From Corallium rubrum (taxonomy: Eukaryota; Cnidaria; Anthozoa; Scleralcyonacea; Coralliidae), in the NCBI GenBank assembly GCA_964035015.1, contig OZ035997.1:14420536-14484535 (forward strand): DNA of 64,000 nt. The letters are read 5' to 3'. The number at the start of each line of letters is the position of its first letter. Position 1 is the first letter of the stretch. Below are positions 31,401 to 43,400 of this stretch, piece after piece. The notes under the pieces are model-generated. The model was not told the DNA's origin, ran no database searches, and saw only the letters and a program-made list of their open reading frames with translations. The position numbers and the translations under genes were made by a program.

Positions 31401-34400
31401 TTTTGAGGAAGGTTATCTAAACTTAAAAACCCATCCGGAGGAAGGTTGAATACTTTTTCCAACTCTGCTTGTTTTATACTTTTTAGTGGTTATTTGGATA
31501 CACGGCATTCTTTTCAGATCTGCGTTGGCTAAAACAACAAAGAGACTAAAATTCACTGTTAACGAGAAAATATTGTAAAATCATATGGCGACCAACTATC
31601 ACAGAATAGTTCATAACAAAACTAATACTGTAACAAAATTTGAAAAAAATCTAGGAAAACCCGAGATTCCAATAATCAGTTTTGTGCGCCAATTTTGTGG
31701 AAAAATCCGTGGTGAAGAACTCGTTATAAACGAGGGAAGTTTAAAATACATTCTCACTAAATTTACCATTTGGCTAGCCTGCGTGCAGACTTCACCCGTT
31801 TCCGTGAAGTCTGCATGCAGGCTACCATTTGGCTTCTTTGACTGAAAATTTGAGATACAGTGGAGCCTCGCTATAGCTAGCCTGCGCCACAGACGATACC
31901 GGGGTTTAGGCGTCTGCGGCGCAGGCTACGCTATAGCGCGCATCGTTATAACGCGTGACTCGGTATAACGCAGTTGATCCTTGGACCCCAAAATTTTACT
32001 TTTCGTGGTTTGTCATTTGACGACTTATACTGATGTTTATAGTACTAAAGTTCACCACAGACCGCTAAATTCCACAAAATAGAGACAGAATTGATGTGTA
32101 ATATGACGCTGAAACTGAAGTTTCTATTTTGCTCATTGGAGACACTTTGATCTTGTCTGCTGACGATCGCTGATCATCCTGAATGATCGCGATCATTACG
32201 AGATAAAACATCAACACGGCAGTGCGATCATTACAAGAAATGAAACCATGCTCAAAAATCTTATTTCAATTCCATTTTGTTGAAGTCTGTCTTCAGCGGA
32301 GGGACGAGTACTGGGAACGAGATATTTGGCCTAAAATTTGGTGCACAATGGCCAATTTCCCAAAACAATGAAAAATGTGCTTTCATCATTTACAGTAATG
32401 TAACCTTAATTCTTAGAATTTTATTAATTCTTAGTTTTTGCTAAAATTATCCACAAAGTCTTGTTTATTATAATACCTTTTCTGGTTTTTCAAGAGCTTA
32501 TACAGCTGACAAAACATTAACGACACATTGACAAGCGAGTTTGGCACCAGTGCCGACAAGACGGAAGTGTAACGAAAACTTTGGAAAATAATTTTGAAGA
32601 TAATGGAAAAATGCTAGCTAATAAAGAACGATACTTTCAGAAATTGCAGCTTGATGTTAGTAATAATTGTCAGTTATAAATTGTCAGTTCTTTGCTGGAC
32701 TTGGCGCAGTCTAAGGTATAATTACCTTAAATAACCTTGCTCTGGTACCTGAGTTCTAGTGACCCAATGGTTAGAGCGTCTGGCTAGCATTCAGAAGGTT
32801 GCGGGTTCGAGTCCCGCTTATAGAGCTCAGAGTTTTTCTGAGTAGTACCAACTAACACAGCTTGTACAGCAAACAACTGACAATTATTACTAACATCAAG
32901 CTGCAATTTCTGAAACTAACTAACAGTGTTTAACTGGAAACTTACTGTTACAACGCGACTTGTGGACCAACAAGTATTGTACTTGTAACCGAGCGGTTAA
33001 GGCTCGTTCCTGGAGGACTGGGCACAGTCTAAGGTATAATTACCTTAAGTAACCTCGTTCTGCTATCTGAGTTCTAGTGGCTCAATGGTTAGAGCGTCTG
33101 GCTAGCATTCAGAAGGTTGCGGGTTCAAGTCCCGCTTAGAGCTCAGAGTTTTTCTGAGTATTACTAACTAACACAGCTTGTACAGCAAACAACTGACAAT
33201 TATTAATAAAGAACGCTTATACCATATCTTCCACTATTGGAAAAAATCGTATAGCTAATCAAAAACATTTAGTTTTAGTTTTAATAAGCTTTCGTATACA
33301 ATAACTTGATACGCGGAATTCTACAACAGAGCAAGCTCCAATCATGGTTCAACTCCACCAATCATGGTTCAATTTTCCATCAGTGAAGAAATATTATTAT
33401 ATAATACTGATACAATCTCAACTGTGATTGGCTAAAAACCTACAGATAATTCTTGATGTCTTGCCACCTACAAAATATCAAAAATTATCTGTAGCTATGA
33501 CGCGCTGGCCAGCGGTTTGAACAAAACAAACATGGCGGCCGTCCTTAGGAATGAAGATCAGAAGCGGATTAATCCGGCGGATTTTGCACGTTTTGTTGAC
33601 GCTAAAACCACCAAGAAAAAACAAGCGAGCTACACATACAGCTGATTTTAAAGCAGTGTTTGAAAGAGAAAATTGTATTTGAAAGCGAAAAAAGTTAGCG
33701 AACCTCGAACTGAAGACGGTATGAATATTTAATATTGTAAAAAACGTTCTAAAGGCTTCTATATTTATAATTGTATAATAAAACAATTATTGAATTCGGT
33801 TATCGCATGATATCAAGAATTATCAAGGCCTCTGTTTGTGTTATCCGCCTCAGCCTTCGGCTTCGGCAGATAACACAAACCTCGGCCTTGATAATTCTTT
33901 GATATCATGCTCCACCTCATCCAATAATTGTATATTATACGGCCAGAGCTTTGGTAATTTCCGTCTTCTTAATTGCACGGAAATCTGAGTTATATATTAA
34001 TTGTTGCTGCTGCTGCAGCGAGCCTGAAACGAGCGGAATTTTCCATTTGGCCACAACGCATTGCATTGTGGTTGAAAATGGGTCAACCACAATACAGCGC
34101 GTTTAAATTGAATTGTCGAAGTGGTCGAACTTAAGCCAATTCCAATTGCGTGAAGTTGAACTTCAATTTACAATGATGGAACCACGCTGCTAGGGTACAG
34201 TACATGTATGTGTATGACGCGAACATGACAAGCGACTTGCTATGCTGTCTGCGCAAAAACCTACCGGTGTACTGTAGTGTGAATGAGGCCTTATAATGAC
34301 TCTTTGGGTTTCTTGCTTTAAAATTTTTTTCTTTGCAATTGACCGTACCGAAAAAGATGGCGACTTGTACATTTAACCACAATCCGTTGCGTGCAGTAAA

Positions 34401-37400
34401 TATTGTTTCTTGCAGAAATATCGGAAGATGGGTTTTAGAATGATCAACTTTGGTAACAATGAAGTTCTTGCTTACTTGCTTACTTAATTCATCTTAGCAT
34501 GATAAACAATGTTTAGTTCTTTTTTGAGCTAATTTGAGGTTGCAAAGCATTGTGGTTAAATGTACCGCCGCCACCTTTTTCGGTACCGTTAATTGATTAC
34601 TTTCTGTATGCTAACTAAAATTTTATTCAGAAGGCTGTATTTATTCACCTACTTCTGATAACGTATACTGTATATTTGAGATATACTTTTATGGGTGGCT
34701 ATTTTTTTAAAATCTAAATTTATTTTGTTTGTAGTTATAAGAAAGATATTTCGAAAGGATCCAACCAGCCAAAGTGTTTCAGAGGGAAAAGAAGTTGTCT
34801 TAACTTGTAATCCACCCCGGGGGAAGCCCAAACCTAGAGTTCTATGGCTCAAAGATAACAGAAGATTGGTGGCTGATGGTAAAAGAATCTTTCTTGAAAA
34901 CAGCAACCAAAGACTTGTTATTAAGAATTTTCAGAAAGCTGACGAAGGAGCTTATACATGTCAAGCCTCAAATGTTGCTGGTCGAAAACTAAGTGTTCCA
35001 GCGGTTATTACAAGAAAAGGTAAGAATATTCTTATTAGTATTTATTATTCCCTTTTAGTATTTTACTCTGGCTAACGCCAAACGATTTTACTCGTCATTG
35101 GGTAGACTTGCTCCAAGTCTCTCTCTGTGTCGTCCCAACGCGTGCACGGGCTGCGGTATCCCTGGAATGCGGTATCCTCAAAAAGCGTAAGAGCATTCCG
35201 GGGATGGGACGACACACAGAGAGATTAGGGTTGAAAGGGTTAAAACCTATCTCGATTAACCCTCTCAACCCTGAATTCCCTTATAGTATTTTACTCTGGC
35301 CGCTGCCAAACGTTTTGCGCATGTGCGACGTCCGAGCTCGTCGTCGGAAAAAGAACGGAAAAACACTGAAATATTTGGACTGGTCCGAGAGTACGACACC
35401 AGAGTTAAAATTATAAGCATACTACCAAAAAGATAACGTAGGTAGTTTGTGCATGGCTTCCTTGTCAATATTGTAACATATTCTGAATTTACCCCTACGT
35501 AATTTTCTTTACCCTTTTTTTAAAACACAAATGAATAGTCGAGTCTTACTTAGTCTTCACTGTCTGGTTGTTGTCGCCACGGCTAGTTCCCACTTCTCTT
35601 GCAATGTTTACTCAACGAAGTGGTTCATAAAAATAGGTGCACATTGCGTACATGCGGATACTGGTTTGGCTAGAGATGATCGAAGGCTCAAATTACGATC
35701 AGGTTAGGGGCGTATCCAGGATCGAAGGATTTTTTTGGAGACAAAGGCTGGAACAGTTACATGTAGTTTAATAGTTGGCCTGAAACGCTATTCCGTGCAT
35801 TTTGAGGACAATTTAAGTGTGGTTGAGAAATCCTATATTTTAGCAATTGCTCTGATGTATTTTAAAATGTATACGATATATCTCTGATTCAGTAGAACAT
35901 TCGCACTGCCGATGACCAAACGTTTTGTTATAATGCTATCACTTTTCCATCACCATTGCCATCACCATTGCCATCACCATTTCGATCACTTTTGCCATCA
36001 CTGCATCGTCGCTCGGCATTACCGTACGGCGTACAATGTTCATCACCATCGCCATTGTCATCACTTTTCCCATCACAATTACTGTATCTTCTCTATGGTC
36101 GTCATGGCTATCGTCGTCACTGTTGTTACTGTTATTATTACGATAGTTCCGTTACTATTACTGTACGTCTATGTATGAGCAAAAATATTGCACAAACTTC
36201 ATATATTAATATTATCCTGTTTTCTTAGTTCCTCCTGTGTTCAGTGAAAGACCCAAGGATCAAACAGTTATTATTGGCACTGAAGCGGCATTCTTTTGTA
36301 AGGCCAAAGGAGTCCCTAAACCAAACATTATCTGGAAAAAGGAAGGCAATAAAACTGTTTTGCAAAACACTGAAACGTTGACATTAACTAAGCTGAATGC
36401 AGGAGATGAGGGAACATATGTTTGTTTAGCTCATAATTCTGAAGGAAATGTATCATCTCAAGCTCGTTTGACTGTACATTGTACGTAAACATTACTTCTT
36501 AATTATTAGACACTGGTTTTCAGTCGTTCGTTCGTTCGTTCGTTCGTTCGTTCGTTCGTTCGTTCGTTCGTTCGTTCGTTCGTTCGTTCGTTCGTTCGTT
36601 CGTTCGTTCGTTCGTTCGTTCGTTCGTTCGTTCGTTCGTTCGTTCGTTCGTTCGTTCGTTCGTTCGTTCGTTCGTTCGTTCGTTCGTTCGTTCGTTCGTT
36701 CGTTCGTTCGTTCGTTCGTTCGTTCGTTCGTTCGTTCGTTCGTTCGTTCGTTCGTTCGTTGAAAAGCGTTGTTGCACGTATTATTAAAACTTGAAAAGCG
36801 TTGTTGCACGTATTACCACCCACCTTAAACATTGCCACGCAACAATGATTTTGTTGCAAGTTGGAAAAATTTGTTGAAAAAAGTACTTCAGTCCAGTTCT
36901 ACTTGCTGCAACATGTCGCGTGACAATGTTTAAGGTGGGTGGTAATACTTGCAACAACGCTATTCAACTTGCAACGCGACAATATTGCAGCAATTTGTTG
37001 CTCGTATTACTTCACCTTTAACGTTTATAAGTATTATATGAAAGTAAATGTACAACTTTGTTTATAGCGTCCATGTGGTTAGTAGCATGATCTATAAACC
37101 GAGAGACCATATGATATTTTAAAGAACAGCAGACCATTCAAAAAGAGTGTCGATTTTATCTTAAGGAAATTAAGACCTTCGTGATCTTGATAACTACAGG
37201 CATTTATTAACCTCGTAGAGTTTGAAATTCATTCAATTATACTACACGCAACCTTACAAGATCTAATGACATTACTATGCATTTTGTTTTGCAGATCCTC
37301 CGCAGTTTGCCTTTGTGTCTCCCGATAGAAGTGTACAAGAAGGTACGACTCTTAAATTGACGTGTCTTGCCAACGCCAGACCTAACCCTTCCATTCAGTG

Positions 37401-40400
37401 GATGGACAAAACAACTAATAAGTATTTTTATACCGGTCGCAAGTACGGAAGTCTCAGAATTGAGCAAAATAATCGCGGAATTTCTCTAATCATCTCACCT
37501 GTGAAAAAATCAGATGCAGGAACTTATACGTGTCAAGCAAAGAATAAAATTGGTCATGATTATCACGATGTCAAAGTTTTTGTTCACAGTAAATCCGAGT
37601 ACGCTCCTAGTATTACAACTAACAATAAGAGAATAACGGCTGATATAAACAGCAACACTACACTCATTTGTGACGTTGAAGGTGAACCCAAACCATCTGT
37701 TACTTGGTTCAAAGTAGGCCAGGATCGCAGTTTGGGAGATGGCATCGTTCACAGAAATTATTCAGTTGGGAAGAAACGTCGTTATGTGCTTAATATTGCT
37801 AAAGTGCAAGAAAGTAATGCTGGGACGTTTCAATGTCATGCTGTTAACAAAATTAACACTGACAAAGAAGACATTGTTCTCGAAGTAACAAGTAAGTACT
37901 AAGTAGTCTATTTTTTCATACTGTTCAGTTTGTTGTCATCTAGCGAATACAATCGCCTCATCAAAACGAAACGTTTGGGAACGTTTTGTTTTGAGGTGAA
38001 ACGGCTGTATTTGCAGGTCAGCTGTCTACATACTGATGTTCTTGCACAGATGCTTCTTTTACCATCTTGTCTTTGGGTGTTCATTGTTTGTTGCAATTTG
38101 TTAATCTTTTCCAATTTACTATTGTGGAAATTTATGCATTTACTGTTCCGGTGGCCTTTTATATAGATTTTTCCCGGGACAAAACGTATTACCTTATTGT
38201 ATTCTAAGGTAGCTTTTTGTGTATGCCTACATTTAGAAGAACCATATATAGTCGGAGGGGGATGGTTTGGAAATTCGGCAAAAGTCATTGTTCCATGGTT
38301 TTGTTCAATTTGTCTAATTTCACGGTCACTGAACGTATTGTATTTTCTGTACAATGAAGCAGGCATCCAATGGCAACGTTCGGGTTTAGTTAGTGTAGTC
38401 CTTCGTCGTCACGTGTTGTAAGTCCTTTGTTCGTTGTGTAGTCCTTTGTCGTTACGTGTCCATAGAATTTCCTTTCTTCAACCAATTGCCTTCCTCCAAC
38501 ATGAACACAATAACATGACCATTGCATAATCTTGAAAGACAATGAAGCTTCTAAACCACCCCCTCCACTAACTATGAGAGAACCAGGTGGGAAGAACACT
38601 TTATTTACACCTTAAGTCGTGTAACCCAGATTCTGTCTTTACTGCCCACTTTCAAATATACACGAAATGATGACGAGCGAATTCGAAACTTGTCACTGGT
38701 TTCATGAACTCGCGTGTACTGTCTCATGACACACTTTGGTCTGATTTTAGGAGAATCCTAAACTTTTCTGCCCGTCATCTCTTACATGAAACGGGCTAAT
38801 GCGCTTATGATATAATAATACTATGTACCCATCAATATCAGTTGCTTGAAATGTTAGCGTGATTTTGCAAACTTGCAACGATTTTTGCCACTGTACTTTT
38901 ACAATGAATGAGATATTCAGAGAAAGAAATTTATTTTTTGCAAATATTGATGTGTCATTGTTTTGAATTCAATTGCTCAGCAACATAACAGTCACAAGAG
39001 CGTGCATTTGCAACTGGTTCCGGTTGGATCTTACAATATAATGGCAATATTACACTCGCAATTTTAGACAAAGTCCATAGTTCAGATGCATCTATGTAAG
39101 AATGGGTATTGTGGTAGAATTAATGTTTAGAGATATGTTGCACTTTGTTTTATTTGACCTTAGTAACGTTTAAGGTTTGACATATTCATAAATGAACGGT
39201 CGTCATGTATCAATGGTTAATGTTGTTCTTTGCTATTTTCAGGAAAACTACATTTAACTGAACCTATTGGGGTAGGCGTCCCGTCCATGCCAACTGACGT
39301 CAAAGTTCGTGATCGCTTAGCAACTTCAGTCCTGGTTAGTTGGAATGCAGATCAAACTCGTAGTGTAAAAGATCCTGTTTTAGGATATGCCGTTGGTTAT
39401 ATTAATGTTGATGAGAGAAGCAATGAAAAATATGCTTCATTACGTGTCGCCCCCTTGCAGTATATCGTGGACAATCTTAAACCGAATACCCGGTACAGGT
39501 TTTTTGTCCGTGGAGTGAATGGCAAAGGACGAGGTATACCAAGTTTGCTGTCAGATGTTGTGAGGACAAAATCTGCTGGAGCCACAAGTAAGGAAATTCA
39601 ATTGCACAAAACAGACGAATTGTTGTGTTTTTGTTGTTGTTGTTGTTTTGTTTTTGTGTTTTTGTTGGTTTTTTTTAGTTTGTTTGTTTTGTTTTTTTGT
39701 TGGGTTTTTTTTTTTTTTGGGGGGGGGGGGGGTGATGGTGAGGGGGGGGGGACACCTTAGTGGTGACAGAAGTCTTGGTTAACCTAGTCTCCTTTGCAGC
39801 CGTCAGTTGGTGGTACGTGCGAGTCATAAGAACGTCTGCGAAGGAGGCTACGGTAGTACGGTTAACCGGGCTAGTTCGTGTCACGAAATTCTTTCGTTGG
39901 CCGCAAGAGAATATAATTTCAACAGTTCAAGTATGAATTACAAGGCGTTGATATTGGAAATTATGTAGGAAAATGCTTCGTTTTCAATTAGATTTTGTCG
40001 AACACAAATATTGCAATACCTTTCTTGTGTTCAATCATACCACACTTGGGGAAATAGGGGCAGACATGAGTAAAGCTTTGTATTTGAACCCTACACCTGT
40101 ATTTGTTTGGATTAAATTATTGTAGGAACGTTTCTCTTTAATAGTTTTTTTGTTAAAGATGACAGTACATTTTGCATTCTATTGGAAATCCCAATATTTT
40201 TTCTTTCTTCTGCTTGATGAAGTTAAAGTTTGCAGTTATTTTGTAATAATGGTCTTTAATTAGAATACATCAACCGTGTATCTTTACAATCAAATTACCC
40301 CTAAGGATTTTTCAATGTGGCCATGTCGAGGCATATCAAAGGTGCTTTAAGCAGCCGCCATATGACACAGTTCAGACCACTTATCCCTGCTAAGCCCTAG

Positions 40401-43400
40401 GTGTTGATTTTACGGAGGGAGGAAAACCGGAGAACCCGGCGAAAAACCCTCGGAGCACAGGAGAGACCAACTAAACTCAACCATGAGTCCCGAGCTCGAG
40501 AACGGGGTTATTCCCAGACGGTCACCCATCCAAGTACTAACCCCGTTCAACGGAAATCTGCAAGATTAAATTATTCGCGCATGCGCTAACCGGTGTCAGC
40601 TCAAGTCACTACATGTCTTTACAAGTTAAAACTTGCGTTCTCGTTCATATTCCGTTTTGGAAAGATATATAAGCCCCTCCTTCTATTCAATCCTCTCTCT
40701 ATATACAGTAGATCGCCTAAAATTAATACGGTAATTAAAATTACAAAAGTATGACTCATCTAATAATTGGTCATATCTTTGTAATTCTAATTTTGCCACA
40801 GCTTGTCTGCAATTATAAAAATGTCGTTTGTTTGCAGTTTATCATTGGATGAAATGTTGTGAAACTTTTTCTTCTTTACTATAGCTCCTGTGCGTCCAAC
40901 CACTTCAACTCGACAAAATTCTAATAAGTTCAACATTAGTTTACATCCCGGAGGACCTGGAGAACTTGTAGTCAGTTGGCTAGAGTTTACGAAAGATGAA
41001 GTTTTTGATATTGATGGATATTACATTTTCTGGAAAGTGAAGGGTGGACAAGAATTCCATCGAGAGAGACTTCAAAATGATAAAGCAGGTAGGTACACAA
41101 TCTCTGACTTGCAAAGATCAACCAGATATGCTGTGTACATTCAATTTTTCAAGCAAAAAATTGCCGTGGGACCTACGAGTAACATTGCTTTTCGTAAGAC
41201 GTCGAATAAAGTCATCATGTTGAAAATGACCATCAAACAAAATGACTCCGATAGTATTACGGTTACTTGGAGACCACTATGGAAAAAGAACAGTGGTGTG
41301 GACAAAGTGAAAGACTACACTGTAAGTATAACTTTATTGTGAAAAAGCACGTAATAATCATACGTATTATATGTATTAGCTTGTGTACACTTGTGTACAG
41401 CCTTGGACTCCTTTTTACGGATTGGCCTCACGTGGACTTTCAAGAACCTTCAGTTCTCAGATAAATTCAAAGACCAAAGTATGCAGAAAATATGAAGCGC
41501 GTTTTATTATGCTGAATATGTAGGCACAACACACACGTAACATATCGCCAGCAAAACCACTTATTTTAGCATGGTTAAATTATTAGTAGAACAACAAGAG
41601 AAAAATTCCAAGACTTTCCAAGAATATATTTTTTCCCGGGATTTTCAAATACAGTAGAAACCCATGGAGAGCGCCCCTACCTCGTCACTAGTCTCCAACT
41701 AATTTTAGCAATGGCAAATTATCGTAATTTCACGCGTCCAAGTACGCGCCAATTAATGGCAGGGTGTAAGCGTACCTTACTATCTTTACCTAAAGAGGTT
41801 GGAACTAGTGCTCCTCCTCAACGCACCCAAAATGAAATATCTTAACATGTGTACCGCTGGAATCACCCTGAATTACGGGATGTATATTCAGGTCTTGTCT
41901 ACACGTACATGTATATCCGGTAAAAGGCAAATTGTTGTGTTTTTAAAAAAATCCTCATGTACACAGAACAAGAAAACGGCATTTTCAAAAATTTCCATTT
42001 TGGACAGTGTCTGAAAAGTTCCGTTTTTGACGACCGTTTCATCTTTACGTGTAGGAAAAGTCCTTGAATTTCATGTTCTTTGAATGGTGGGAACTCTGGC
42101 TGTTGTTGTTGGGATCATTTGGGGTTCCTCCAGCAGTAGGGACCTTAAGATCTACGACGGCAACTGCGAGGACGACGTCCTTCAAACAAAAACATTCTTC
42201 TTGCAAAACAAAGATAATGAATAATTTCTAGTCCCAAGAGTGGTCTGAACACCGTCCTCGCTCTGTATACAACGCCTCTCAGAGCATTTTCACGTCTTCA
42301 GGATGACGATGACTCGTGGAGTAATGAGAACTGTTATCTGAGATTGCCTTAACACAGACACTGCAACCGGTTTTAACACTTTGAAAATTATAAAACAAGC
42401 TTCAAGTATTGGATACAGTAGTCAGTTAACCGTGACTTCTTTTTAATGCTAAAATTTGAATTGCTTTTTAACCGCCGTCGTCGTCCTAGCATCTTAAGGT
42501 CCCTAATAATGTCATTACTATAGTCTGGTATAGTGACAATAAACAGATTGCTATTTGCTACAGTTTTACGCTACATGTATATCAGTTTTGATTTGTCTGT
42601 TGTAGTGAAAAGTATGATAGAGATACTGTAATGATATACATTTATAAAATAACATATATACTACGCGAGCCCTGATTGGTCAATTGTCGTATTTGGATCA
42701 GAGTATCCAAACACGGAAAATTCCCGCCAAAACGATTTTTTTAAAATGTCGGACAGTATATCATATTCACTTGTCATTATTTTATAAAAGAAATACCAAA
42801 TGGTTTTTTCCATGTTTGGATACTCTTATCCAAACACTTGGGAAATTGCTCGACTTTCGAAAAGCTAAAAACACTCGCCTACGGCTCGTGTTTTGTTACG
42901 TTTTTCTCCATTTTCGCAATTTCCCAAGTGGATCAGAGTATCCAAACACGGAAAACCATTTGGTATTTCTTTAGTAATGCATACTGTAGCTGTGTCATAC
43001 CTGATATGCAGGCATATACTGTAGAGCAACATATACTGTACCGAATATAGATCTGATATCAGCTCTGATACTATAGTTCTGCGACCGAAAGATGTTGGTA
43101 CATGCTCTTGATTTAGCTATTGTATTTTATTTTTCCTAAGATCTGGTATACTGCAGTTAACAATGATAAGGAAATGTATCACAAAGTGATTTCTGCAAGT
43201 GAAGAACGATATCATTTTGTAATTGGCGTGCTTAATTCTGGAGAGGAGTACAAAGTATGGATGACTGTGGCTACCATTCATGGCCGCCAATACCACAGCG
43301 AGGAAAAGAGTATTACTTTAAAAAGTTCTCCAGTACAAGGTTCTCCAATACCGTCAGATGAGTCTCCAAAATCTGCAATGCAGAAGATCAAGTCGTTTGT

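Larger units (their letters stand above)
30371..34734 (+). other. Robo intron 2
   Basis: 4.36 kb, the largest intron. It holds a hAT-type MITE (30978-31467), short hairpins, two tRNA-Ala-like units, a palindromic element near 33785-33935 and an inverted pair at 34336-34393/34547-34598. An 86-codon frame at 31585-31845 ends inside a hairpin and is not supported as an exon. Confidence 0.7.

Noticed and set aside
31585..31845. 86-codon frame in Robo intron 2 as an extra exon
   Set aside because: It ends inside a GCCTGCG hairpin, has no similarity to Ig or other domains, and including it would disrupt the phase 1 Ig1-Ig2 junction.
35912..36228. His-rich frames in Robo intron 3
   Set aside because: They arise from CATCAC simple sequence between two well-placed Robo exons.
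36492..36859. NERT-repeat frames on the minus strand
   Set aside because: Translations of the (TTCG)n array.
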